DNA from: CAYXRS01 sp964636485
GTDB taxonomy: Bacteria > Gemmatimonadota > Gemmatimonadetes > Gemmatimonadales > Gemmatimonadaceae
DNA: 15,276 nucleotides
Reading direction: 5' to 3'
NCBI GenBank assembly: GCA_964636485.1
Contig: CAZWSO010000059.1
Location: 1 to 15,276 of the forward strand
Within the stretch, counting starts at the first letter, position 1, and each line of letters begins with the position of its first letter. A program made the translations under genes and the position numbers. Under the pieces are notes generated by a model. It saw only the letters and a program-made list of their open reading frames with translations, was not told where the DNA came from and searched no databases. Positions 1 to 7,971 of the stretch are shown here, one piece after another.

Positions 1-817
1 CGACGTCGCCGCGCGCCGCCATCCCGGCCGCACGCGCCCGGCGCTCGGACTCGTACAGCTCGGAGAGCGCAACCTCCGACGAGCCGGCATCCCGCGACAG
101 GTGCGCCGCAAACCTGGTCGTTAGCTGCCCAACCAGGGAGGCGCGGGCAGCACCGGTCAGCCCGCCGAGCCGGCTGAAAAACTGCTCGAGCAGCACGTAC
201 TCCGGTTCGCTAAGTGCCGCGGTCACCGCCCCCGGTCGCTCGCCCTCGACCAGCGAAACGGGAAGATGCTCGCGCATCACTCGCTCGCGCACTACCATCG
301 TGCCCGCCACCATATCGCCAAGCCGCTTGCCGGAACGACTGAGCGCTACGGCAATCATGCCGATTACGTAGGTGATCGGCGGCATCATGTCGATGGCTCG
401 CATGATGTTCCGGATCCCCGCCTCCTGAGGCGTGACGGCGTAGCCACCATCCCGCACCACCCTGATGCGCATCAGCCGTTTGCCCGGCGTCTGTCCGTCG
501 CGGAATCCCTCGAAGGCGAAGTGATACCCCCACATGATCAGGAACTGGAGGATCAGCAGGATCGCCAGCACCCACCCTTCGCTCAGGCGGTCCAGCGCGT
601 CTGACCGCGGGCCCGTCACCCCGAGCGAGGTCAGCACCGCGATGATCAGCAGGAAAGTCAGGAATGTGGCGGTCAGGGTGATGAGCATGTCGACGACCGC
701 CGCCGCCGCACGCGTCCCGATCCCCGCAACGCTATAGGAAAAGACCACCTGCTCGGGCGTCTCGACATCCACGACCCGGTCGAGCACCGGCCCCTTATCC
801 GGTGAAGGCTGTCTCAT
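1..817 (-). CDS. RDD family membrane protein (partial, C-terminus off left edge)
   Basis: The reverse strand is open from an ATG at 817 to the window edge, giving 272 visible residues with no stop, so the gene continues to the left. Residues about 31-63, 84-103 and 146-160 are hydrophobic membrane segments. The RDD signatures are clear: an Arg and an Asp flank the first segment (GTRAAAAVVD, 34-43), GQTPGKRLMRIRVV lies at 108-121, and KRLGDMVAGTMVV at 164-176. After the RDD domain comes a soluble, charged, helical tail from about residue 185. The function of RDD proteins is mostly unknown; some have been linked to ion transport. In related bacteria such genes often sit beside a SpoIIM-like membrane protein, which could lie to the left (inference). 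No good Shine-Dalgarno precedes the ATG; the start was chosen because the N-terminus then leads directly into the RDD fold. Confidence 0.85.
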   Translation of the reverse strand, partial: MRQPSPDKGPVLDRVVDVETPEQVVFSYSVAGIGTRAAAAVVDMLITLTATFLTFLLIIAVLTSLGVTGPRSDALDRLSEGWVLAILLILQFLIMWGYHFAFEGFRDGQTPGKRLMRIRVVRDGGYAVTPQEAGIRNIMRAIDMMPPITYVIGMIAVALSRSGKRLGDMVAGTMVVRERVMREHLPVSLVEGERPGAVTAALSEPEYVLLEQFFSRLGGLTGAARASLVGQLTTRFAAHLSRDAGSSEVALSELYESERRARAAGMAARGDV

Positions 818-1101
818 GCGGTCAATGTCGCGGGCCGGCCCACCCTGGGCAACTCACCGCGCCCTGTTCATGCGGCATGGCGCCGGCCAAGCCTCTGGCG
901 CAGCTGTCCACATGGGCGGACGCTCGCCGTAATACGATTCTCCGCTGGAGGACAGCCCTGACATTCCGCAATGGGGTGGTGCGCTCCTGCGGGGAGAATG
1001 ATGGTCCGACGCTTGCGACTCCAGCACTGACGCTCAAGCCCGCGCAACGCCTGGATCAGTGGAGGCGCGGGTACTCAACTGGTTGGGGGGGGAATGTGAT
1101 A
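818..1101. other. Divergent intergenic region between the RDD gene and the peptidase-barrel gene
   Basis: This 284-bp stretch must carry the 5' signals of both divergent genes. I see no convincing -35/-10 pair on either strand. The plus strand happens to be open in the frame of the downstream gene from a GTG at 802, but the translation there is not protein-like and overlaps the RDD start, so I treat it as non-coding. An uninterrupted run of eight G (1085-1092) lies just ahead of the ATG at 1102 and probably contributes to its ribosome-binding site. Confidence 0.5.
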
Positions 1102-4100
1102 ATGAGGCGCCAAGCAATTTCGTCGGCTGGATCCACGCGCAGCCGGTTCCGGGCGTGCGCCATCCTGCTGTCAATCGGGCTTACCGGCGCCGCCCTCGCG
1201 CCGCCCGAGGTCGCGGCACAGTACTTCGGCCGCAACCAGGTGCAATACCAGACCTTCGACTGGCAGGTAGCGCGCACTGATAACTTCGACGTCCACTTCT
1301 ATCCTGTGCAGCGTCAGGCAGCCATGGACGGCGCGCGCATGGCCGAGCGCTGGAACCATCGGCTGAATCACGTACTCGGCTACGAGCTATCGGAGCGCAA
1401 GCCCTTCATCTTCTACGCCAACCATCCCGACTTTCAGCAGACGAACGTCGTCGGTGGGCCCATCTCGGAAGGAGTGGGGGGGCTTACGGAATCGGCGCGC
1501 AACCGCGTCGTCCTCCCCTTCACCGGCGTGTACGCCGACAACGATCACGTGATCGGCCACGAGCTGGTTCACGTATACCAGTACGACATTGCCCGGACGC
1601 AGCGCGGAGGGGGCCACGCCGCCATGGCCCGTCTTCCTCTCTGGGTGATCGAGGGAATGGCGGAGTATCTCTCGATAGGTCGCACGCACCCTCACACCAC
1701 CATGTGGGTACGCGACGCCGCCATTCGTGACCGACTCCCCACAATGGATCAGCTGACGCGCGATCCGCAGTTCTTCCCGTACCGTTACGGGCACGCCGTG
1801 TGGGCCTATATCGGGGGAACTTTCGGGGACAGCGCAGTCATAAGCCTCTATCGGTCTGCCCTCCGCCTCGGCTGGAACGGCGCTATCCGCGACGTTCTCG
1901 GACTGAGTGCCGACTCCCTGTCTCTCGAGTGGATCGCCGCCAGCAGGGCCGCCTTCGCGCCGCAGGCTGAAGGGCGGACGATGCCGTCGGAGGTCGGCGA
2001 CCCAATCCTCGTGTCCAGGCGCGACCGGAACGTGGGTCCGTCGGTGAGCCCCGATGGCAATCTGGTGGCGTTCTTCTCTACACGCGGACTGTTCCAGGTG
2101 GATCTCTACCTGGCTGATGCGCGAACCGGGCGCGTGATAACGCAGCTCACCGACCCGAACCGTGATGCGCACTTCGACGCCATCAGCTTCATTGCCTCCG
2201 CCGGTGCATGGTCGCCCGATGGGCAGCGACTCGCCTTCGTGATCTTCAGGCAGGGCAACAACGAGATCGCCATCTGGAACGTGCAGAGAAGATCGATCGA
2301 GCAGCGCTTCAATGGTGACCAGGTCGGCGGGATCTCCACCCTCGCCTGGTCGCCCGACGGCAACCAGATCGCCTTCTCGGGGACGAGGGGCGGTATCAGC
2401 AATCTCTACGTGCGCGACCTGCAAACGGGGGAGACACGGCAGCTCACTGACGATCGCTACGCGCAGTTGCACCCCACGTGGTCCCCGGACGGGCGCACTA
2501 TAGCTTTCGCCACCGACCGCGTGCCCGGCACGAACTTCGACAACCTCACGTATGGCGCGCCGGCACTGGCGCTGATGGACGTCGGCACACGGCAGGTGCG
2601 GGTACTTCAGCTCTTCGACGGCGCCAAGCACATCAACCCGCAGTTCTCGCCGGATGGCGAGTCGCTCTTCTTCGTGTCCGACCGCGGGGGCGTTAGCGAC
2701 ATCTATCGGCACGTGCTGGCCACCGGTGAAACCTTCCAGGTAACGCGTGTGGCGACGGGCATAACCGGTATCACCGAGCTCTCCCCCGCCATCTCCATGG
2801 CCCGCAACACCGGACGGCTGCTCTTCTCGGTGTTCGAGGATGGCCGTGAGCACGTCTATGGACTGGAGGTCGATCGGACTATGGGGGTGGCGGTCACCGG
2901 TCCGGCCGACGTCGCCGCCGCCGGAACGCTTCCGCCATTGGCGCAGCGAGGCTGGCAGGCCCTGGACCGGGTCATTGCCGACGCCACCTCCGGTCTGCCA
3001 CCGGAGCGCGAGTTCCCGGTCAGCAACTACCGTCGCCGTCTCGGCCTCGAGTACATCGGCCCCCCGCAGATCGGCGTCGCCGCCGACCAGTTCGGCGTTG
3101 CACTTGGCGGGGCAGCTTCGTTTTTCTTCGCCGACATGCTTGGAGACTACCGCGCCGCCGCAGGTGTCCAGCTACAGGGTTCGCTCCGGGACTTCGGCGC
3201 GCAGGCCGCCTTCCTGAACGCGCGGCGGCGGCTGAACTGGGGGGCGACGGTCGGCCGTGTTCCGTTCATCACCGGCTTTGCACAGTCATTTCCCGCCGAG
3301 ATCGATGGCCAACCCGGACACGTGCTCGAACAGATCATTCAGCGCGTGTACATCGACAACGCGCAGGGCATCGCCCACTACCCCTTCTCCACCACGCAAC
3401 GCGTGGAGTTCGGACTTGCGGCTACACGCGTTAGCTTTCACCGGGAAGCGGAGCAGTTCCTCGTGGTCGGCAACCAGTTGGTGGACCGCCGCACCGTCAC
3501 GCTGCCTTCGCCCGATCCCGTCGGCTACGGGCAGGGCTCGGTGGCTCTGGTGGGCGACTGGTCTTACTTCGGCTTCACCTCGCCCATGGTAGGCGGGCGC
3601 TACCGCCTGGAGCTTTCACCCACATTCGGCGGCTTGAACTTCACCAGTGCGCTGCTTGACTATCGCCGATATTTGCTGGCGCGGCCCTTCACGTTCGCAT
3701 TCCGTGGCTTGCACTATGGCCGCTACGGCGGCGGTTCCGAGAATCCGCGGCTCAACCCGCTGTTCGTCGGATTCCCCAGTCTGATCCGCGGCTATGACGC
3801 ACAGTCGTTCGAGATCAGCGAATGCGGCCCGCAATTCGGCGATACCGGGCAGTGCCCCCCCTTCGACCGTCTGGTCGGCAGCCGGCTGGCGGTGCTGAAC
3901 GCCGAGCTGCGTATTCCGCTGTTCGGGCCCGCCGGTGTAGGCGTGCTCGGCGGCGGCATGCTTCCCATCGAGATTGCGCCGTTCTTCGACGCCGGCGTCG
4001 CCTGGACGCGCGCCGAAGAGCCTACACTGACCTGGGGCCGCGGCGACGAGGCGCAGCGCATCCCGGTGTTCAGCGCCGGACTGAGCACGCGCGTGAATCT

Positions 4101-4197
4101 GTTCGGCATGTTCGTGGTTGACTTCTTCTACGCGGTCCCCTTCCAGCGCCCCGACCGGGGTGGCGTGTTCGGCTGGCAGTTGGCGCCGGGCTGGTGA
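1102..4197 (+). CDS. Three-part outer-membrane protein: peptidase MA-like zinc protease, PD40 beta-propeller, Omp85/BamA-like barrel
   Basis: A 1031-residue exported protein. A basic start (MRRQ) and hydrophobic stretch form a signal peptide, probably cleaved near VAAQ (about residue 37). Residues about 45-280 look like a gluzincin of the peptidase MA type: the zinc motif HELVH is at 153-157 and the downstream EGMAEY at 184-189 supplies the likely third ligand. A TolB/PD40-type propeller follows, with SPDG-type repeats at about 316, 371, 417, 461 and 516. From about residue 650 to the end is an Omp85/D15-like barrel, shown by the GYDAQ region near 897, a GSRLAVLNAELRIPL strand, FFDAGVAW and a terminal Trp. 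Inference: the barrel anchors the protease and propeller at the outer membrane. The start at 1102 was chosen for the signal peptide and for the G-rich tract ending 8 nt upstream; GTG 1096 is the nearest alternative. Runs of seven G (1476-1482) and seven C (3855-3861) lie inside the gene. Confidence 0.88.
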   Translation: MRRQAISSAGSTRSRFRACAILLSIGLTGAALAPPEVAAQYFGRNQVQYQTFDWQVARTDNFDVHFYPVQRQAAMDGARMAERWNHRLNHVLGYELSERKPFIFYANHPDFQQTNVVGGPISEGVGGLTESARNRVVLPFTGVYADNDHVIGHELVHVYQYDIARTQRGGGHAAMARLPLWVIEGMAEYLSIGRTHPHTTMWVRDAAIRDRLPTMDQLTRDPQFFPYRYGHAVWAYIGGTFGDSAVISLYRSALRLGWNGAIRDVLGLSADSLSLEWIAASRAAFAPQAEGRTMPSEVGDPILVSRRDRNVGPSVSPDGNLVAFFSTRGLFQVDLYLADARTGRVITQLTDPNRDAHFDAISFIASAGAWSPDGQRLAFVIFRQGNNEIAIWNVQRRSIEQRFNGDQVGGISTLAWSPDGNQIAFSGTRGGISNLYVRDLQTGETRQLTDDRYAQLHPTWSPDGRTIAFATDRVPGTNFDNLTYGAPALALMDVGTRQVRVLQLFDGAKHINPQFSPDGESLFFVSDRGGVSDIYRHVLATGETFQVTRVATGITGITELSPAISMARNTGRLLFSVFEDGREHVYGLEVDRTMGVAVTGPADVAAAGTLPPLAQRGWQALDRVIADATSGLPPEREFPVSNYRRRLGLEYIGPPQIGVAADQFGVALGGAASFFFADMLGDYRAAAGVQLQGSLRDFGAQAAFLNARRRLNWGATVGRVPFITGFAQSFPAEIDGQPGHVLEQIIQRVYIDNAQGIAHYPFSTTQRVEFGLAATRVSFHREAEQFLVVGNQLVDRRTVTLPSPDPVGYGQGSVALVGDWSYFGFTSPMVGGRYRLELSPTFGGLNFTSALLDYRRYLLARPFTFAFRGLHYGRYGGGSENPRLNPLFVGFPSLIRGYDAQSFEISECGPQFGDTGQCPPFDRLVGSRLAVLNAELRIPLFGPAGVGVLGGGMLPIEIAPFFDAGVAWTRAEEPTLTWGRGDEAQRIPVFSAGLSTRVNLFGMFVVDFFYAVPFQRPDRGGVFGWQLAPGW

Positions 4198-4216
4198 ACG
4201 GCCACACACGGGGGCC

Positions 4217-4256
4217 GGGCCAGGGGTTATCAAAGCCGTTATCCAACCCCTGGCCC
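4217..4256. other. Perfect 12-bp inverted repeat (hairpin) between convergent genes
   Basis: The arms GGGCCAGGGGTT (4217-4228) and AACCCCTGGCCC (4245-4256) pair perfectly around a 16-nt loop that itself contains GTTATC twice. The hairpin begins 19 bp after the stop of the peptidase-barrel gene and sits in the gap between two converging genes. There is no T-run on either side, so it is not a canonical intrinsic terminator. It could still end or protect both transcripts. Confidence 0.55.
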
Positions 4257-4334
4257 CACGTGCGCCGGGCAGCCCGCAGATAAGGTATCCGTGGCTTCGA
4301 CGTAGCCGTACCTGGCCCCACGTGCGCCGGGCAG
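4249..4334. repeat. Exact 24-bp direct repeat, two copies (4249-4272 and 4311-4334)
   Basis: The two copies are identical over 24 bases. They start CCTGGCCCCACGTG, contain the palindrome CACGTG, and are spaced 62 bp start to start. The first copy contains most of the right arm of the neighbouring hairpin. The second ends one base before the stop codon of the AAA ATPase gene and could pair with the left arm over 8 bp as an alternative. This could be a REP-like interspersed element or a local duplication; the window holds no further copies that I can see. Confidence 0.75.
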
Positions 4335-4335
4335 T

Positions 4336-5832
4336 CTAATCCGCCGAGACGGTCCGCTCCCGCGCCCACTCCCGGAGCGAAGCGAACCGTTCTGCCATCA
4401 CGCGCGACAGCGGGCTCGTCTGTGACACTTCGCCCAGCAGGGCGGCGGTGGAGAGCTCGGTGTCGGCAGCAAATACCGAATAGAGACCCGACACCACCAC
4501 CTGCTCTATCTCGGCTCCGCTGAAGCCATCCGTGGCAGCAGCCAGCGCATCGAGATCGAAGAGATGATCCGGCTGCCTACGCCTGCGGAGGTGGATGGCG
4601 AAGATCTCCCGTCGCGCCGCACAGCCGGGAAGATCCACGAAGAAGACCTCATCAAATCGTCCCTTGCGGAGCAGCTCCGGCGGCAGTCTCGTGACATCGT
4701 TTGCCGTGGCCACGATGAACACGTCACCCTTTCGCTCCTGGAGCCAGGAGAGAAAGGTGCCGAGTATGCGCGTGGAAATGCCAGCGTCCTGGTCGCCGCC
4801 GCTGGTGGCGAACGCCTTCTCGATCTCGTCTATCCAGAGCACCACTGGCGCCATTCGCTCGGCGATCGTCATCGCTCGCCGGAAATTGCGCTCGCTCTCT
4901 CCTACATATTTGTTGTACAACGCAGACGGATCGAGCTTCAGCAGCGGCAGTCGCCACTCCATCGCTACGGCCTTGGCGCTGAGGCTCTTGCCGCAGCCTG
5001 GCACGCCCAGCAGCAGGACGCCTTTCGGAAACTCCAGCCCGAACTCGACCGCGCGGCGTGGATAGGCGATGATCGCGCGCCGTTTCGCCAGCCAATCTCT
5101 CAGTCTGGCCAGTCCCGCAATTTCGGTGAGATTCTCCTCCAGCGGGCAATACTCCAGCAACCCCTCACGCTCGATCACCTGACGTTTGGCGTCGAGCACC
5201 ACGGCTATATCGTCCGCGCAGAGACGCCCGTCCTCCACCATTGCCCTGGTGAGAACCTTTTCAGCCTCCATCAGCGTCAGACCCTTGAGGTTGGCGAGCA
5301 GCCGCTGCCTGTCCGGCAGCGTGAGCTTCACCTCCACGTTCGTCGTCGCCGACAGATCGCGCACGATCCGATCGAGAAGCGCCTCGAACTCCCGCCCCGT
5401 GGGCGGCGGCATCTCCACTACGGTGACGTGGTGGCGAATCGCTTCCGGTATCATTCCCCCATCGCCCATCAGGACGATCGCGCCGGCGCGCCTGGTATAG
5501 GCCGCTGCCGCATCCCTGAGCCTGGCGGCGAGCAGCTGATTCCCCTCCAGTTGCAGTGCCAGCCCCTGAAAGAGAAAAATCGATGGGTGCTGTGACGACA
5601 GGCAGTGAGAGAGCGCATTGGCGGCGTCGGTGCTCCCGTAAACGCCCTGGTCCATCCCTTCGCGGCGGAGCCCCTGTGTGGGAGACCACGTGAACAACGA
5701 GAGCCCGAGGCGATCGGCGAGATAGCGCAGCAGCACCTCGGCGCGATCCTCCTCGATCGTCTCGAGCAGGATGAGTCCGTGGCGCGAGCGGATAAGAAGC
5801 TCGAGGTCGTTCAGCAGATCGCTGGTTATCAC
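4336..5832 (-). CDS. Ycf46-like AAA+ ATPase
   Basis: From the GTG at 5832 this encodes 498 residues, the usual length for the Ycf46 group. The N-terminal part (about 1-230) matches the Ycf46 pattern of a P-loop-less, AAA-like region: LLIRSRHGLILLETIEEDRA near the start, then LFTWSPTQGL. The AAA module follows, with Walker A GVPGCGKS at 276-283 (Lys282), Walker B VVLWIDEIE ending about 338 (Asp335, Glu336), sensor-1 region VATAND, and LRKGRFDEVFFVD with the expected arginine-finger region. It should be a cytoplasmic ATP-driven remodeller; the substrate is unknown for bacterial members, while in cyanobacteria Ycf46 has been tied to carbon and photosynthesis control. The frame extends upstream to a TTG at 5925, but those 31 residues are not family-like. 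No strong ribosome-binding site is visible before GTG 5832, so the start is uncertain. It converges with the peptidase-barrel gene and diverges from the GH3 gene. Confidence 0.85.
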   Translation of the reverse strand: MITSDLLNDLELLIRSRHGLILLETIEEDRAEVLLRYLADRLGLSLFTWSPTQGLRREGMDQGVYGSTDAANALSHCLSSQHPSIFLFQGLALQLEGNQLLAARLRDAAAAYTRRAGAIVLMGDGGMIPEAIRHHVTVVEMPPPTGREFEALLDRIVRDLSATTNVEVKLTLPDRQRLLANLKGLTLMEAEKVLTRAMVEDGRLCADDIAVVLDAKRQVIEREGLLEYCPLEENLTEIAGLARLRDWLAKRRAIIAYPRRAVEFGLEFPKGVLLLGVPGCGKSLSAKAVAMEWRLPLLKLDPSALYNKYVGESERNFRRAMTIAERMAPVVLWIDEIEKAFATSGGDQDAGISTRILGTFLSWLQERKGDVFIVATANDVTRLPPELLRKGRFDEVFFVDLPGCAARREIFAIHLRRRRQPDHLFDLDALAAATDGFSGAEIEQVVVSGLYSVFAADTELSTAALLGEVSQTSPLSRVMAERFASLREWARERTVSAD

Positions 5833-6066
5833 GTTTCGGGTGCAATTAGATTGGCCGACGCGGCTGCAAGCCGTCCTTCGTTCGTCTCCCGCACCTGCAG
5901 GACGCATCCCCTCGCCAGCCCGCAACCCATTACGGGGCTGGTAGTAAGCCTCGGAACTCGGCTCCCGGTAGGGGGTTCAAGCATGGTGAACGGCACGTGA
6001 CGGCAGGTGGTCGCTCCTCGTCGCAAGGCAAGCCCCGCGGCACGCACCTTTCCAGGTAATCTTCCC
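5833..6066. other. Divergent intergenic region between the ATPase and GH3 genes
   Basis: This 234-bp region should hold promoters for both genes, though none stands out. It contains a small inverted repeat, CGGCT-GCA-AGCCG, at 5861-5873. At 5983-6000 there is a five-codon reading frame (MVNGT then TGA) with a strong G-rich ribosome-binding-like run about 8 nt upstream. It lies in the same frame as the GH3 gene, which stays open from just after this stop. It may be a leader peptide, or the relic of an older start cut off by the TGA. Confidence 0.4.
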
Positions 6067-7851
6067 ATGGCTGTATCGCTTCTGTCCGGTGTTTTCGCCA
6101 CCTCCCTGCTGGTCACCAGCCTGGTGGGTGCTCCAGCGCGACCGGCAGAGCGCGATGCCTGGGTGGAGTCAACGCTCGCCACGATGACGCTGCGCGAGAA
6201 AGCAGCGCAGATGGTAATGCCGTGGATCGCGGGTGGCGGCGCCATGACTGACGCGGAGCTTCGCCGGATCGAGCGGCTCGTGCGCGAGCGCAGGATTGGC
6301 GGGTTCATTGTTGGACGCGGCGACGGCGAGATGACGCGCCGGACGCTGGAGCGGCTCCAGGCATCCAGCAAGGTCCCGCTGCTGATTGCCGCAGACCTGG
6401 AGTGGGGTGCGGCCATGCGGCTCACCGGCGCAACGCTGTTCCCGGTGAACATGGCGGTGGGAGCGTCGGGGGACGCGCGGCTGGCCTACGCCCAGGGGCA
6501 TGCCACCGCCACCGAGGCGAGGCGTCTGGGCGTCCACATGGCCTTCGCTCCAGTAGCCGATGTCAACATCAATCCCGCCAATCCAATCATCAACACCCGG
6601 TCCTTCGGCGAGAACCCTCGCGCCGTGGGTGAGATGGTCGCCGCCTTCACGCGTGGCGTGCAGGATGGCGGCATGCTGGCGGTTGCAAAGCATTTTCCAG
6701 GACACGGCGACACCGAGACCGACTCGCACGTGGCGCTCCCGGTGATCCGTGTGGACCGCGCGCGTCTGGACACGGTCGAGCTCGTTCCATTTCGCCATGC
6801 CATCGACGCGCAGGTAGCGGGCATCATGACCGCGCACATCGCGCTCCCCAGAATCACCGGCCGGGTCGAGCCCGCAACGATGTCGCGTGCGATTCTCACT
6901 GGCATCCTGCGTCAGGAGCTCGGCTACGACGGGCTGATCATCACTGACGCGCTGAACATGGCGGGGGTCGGCGGTCAGGAGCCGGCACAGGTGGCGCTGC
7001 GCGCCGTGAGCGCCGGCGCGGACATTCTTCTTCAGCCGCGGAACACCGAGGTAGCCATCGATGCGATCGTGGAGGGCGTGCGGCGCGGTGAGATCAGTGT
7101 GGCACGCGTCGATGCCTCCGTGCGTCGAATCCTGGCGGCGAAGTCACGGATAGGGCTGCAGTATCGGCCGGAGACGCTGTTCGAGATGCCCCAGAACGAG
7201 CTGCGCGCGGCCAACGGCCGGCTGGCCGACACCATCGCCACACGCTCCATCACGCTGGTGCGCGACGAGCAGCATCTGCTCCCCGCCAACGGACGGCGCT
7301 CTGTGCTGAGCATCATTTACAGCGAGCGTGGCACGGATCCGGGTGGAGCATTCGCGCGCGTGCTTCGGGAGTTCGGCATTCAGGTGGAGACCATCAGGCT
7401 CACGCGCAACTCGACAACCGCACAGATCACGGCAGCCATGACGGCAGCGAGACGCGGCGACCGCCTCGTGGTGGTTTCCTCGTACACGCAGGCGGCACCG
7501 TGGCGTGGCACGCTCGGACTTCCGCAGTCATTCCGCACCGCCGTGGACCATCTCGCCGCGGAGCGGCCAGTGGTCTACATCTCCTTTGGAGACCCGTACG
7601 TAGTGCGTGGTCTGCCGCGCGTTCCCACCTACATGCTGGCGTGGTCCGAGTCGCCCGCATCGCAGGCCGCGGCGGCTCGCGCGCTGCTGGGGCAGGCGCC
7701 GATAACGGGAAAGCTGCCCATCAGGATCCCCCCGGCGTACGAAGCGGGATTCGGGCTGGAGCGCTCCGCCGTCGGAACCAGGCCGGCGCCCGAGCTCGAT
7801 CTGGCTCAGGCTGCGAGCACGCTGGCTGACCGCCTGCGCAGGCGCCGCTGA
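6067..7851 (+). CDS. Glycoside hydrolase family 3 protein, NagZ-like beta-N-acetylhexosaminidase
   Basis: Starting at ATG 6067 gives 594 residues. A hydrophobic N-terminus ending around GAPA suggests export. The GH3 barrel contains the NagZ hallmark KHFPGHGDTETDSH at 208-221, whose Asp219-His221 pair acts as the acid/base unit in this group. The nucleophile is Asp294 in LIITDALNMAG. After about residue 360 comes an alpha/beta C-terminal GH3 domain ending with the GKLPIRIP-type motif; a fused serine-hydrolase domain found in some relatives is absent. NagZ enzymes release N-acetylglucosamine from muropeptides or glycans; an exported version would work on peptidoglycan or external sugars. An AGGT at 6054-6057, 9 nt upstream, supports the ATG. 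GTG 6007 is a possible alternative adding 20 residues, including RRK, which would supply a basic n-region to the signal. The 3' end carries a 14-bp palindrome (7831-7844). Confidence 0.88.
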   Translation: MAVSLLSGVFATSLLVTSLVGAPARPAERDAWVESTLATMTLREKAAQMVMPWIAGGGAMTDAELRRIERLVRERRIGGFIVGRGDGEMTRRTLERLQASSKVPLLIAADLEWGAAMRLTGATLFPVNMAVGASGDARLAYAQGHATATEARRLGVHMAFAPVADVNINPANPIINTRSFGENPRAVGEMVAAFTRGVQDGGMLAVAKHFPGHGDTETDSHVALPVIRVDRARLDTVELVPFRHAIDAQVAGIMTAHIALPRITGRVEPATMSRAILTGILRQELGYDGLIITDALNMAGVGGQEPAQVALRAVSAGADILLQPRNTEVAIDAIVEGVRRGEISVARVDASVRRILAAKSRIGLQYRPETLFEMPQNELRAANGRLADTIATRSITLVRDEQHLLPANGRRSVLSIIYSERGTDPGGAFARVLREFGIQVETIRLTRNSTTAQITAAMTAARRGDRLVVVSSYTQAAPWRGTLGLPQSFRTAVDHLAAERPVVYISFGDPYVVRGLPRVPTYMLAWSESPASQAAAARALLGQAPITGKLPIRIPPAYEAGFGLERSAVGTRPAPELDLAQAASTLADRLRRRR

Positions 7852-7971
7852 CGTCGGTTGTACCCGCCTGCCCATCTGGGCGTGCGGTGCGGTATCTTTC
7901 GACCATCCTCGCAACCGTGCGGCCACCCCTGGCCAGCGCCGGTGCTCCGATTCACCCGTTCGTTCCCCAAC

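Noticed and set aside
931..938. TAATACGAT as a possible -10 box upstream of the peptidase-barrel gene
   Set aside because: Poor match to the consensus and no adequate -35 element at the right spacing.
802..1101. In-frame extension of the peptidase-barrel gene back to GTG 802
   Set aside because: It overlaps the RDD gene start, is not protein-like, and would bury the signal peptide about 100 residues inside the protein.
1387..2853. Long open frame (488 codons) on the minus strand
   Set aside because: Antisense shadow of the peptidase/propeller gene; His/Val/Glu-rich translation without recognisable motifs, while the plus strand carries clear catalytic motifs.
4564..5595. 343-codon open frame on the plus strand
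   Set aside because: Antisense to the AAA ATPase with Walker motifs; an effect of GC-rich codons.
7831..7844. 14-bp perfect palindrome CGCCTGCGCAGGCG at the end of the GH3 gene
   Set aside because: It lies within Arg/Leu codons and is short for a terminator; GC-rich codon use explains it.
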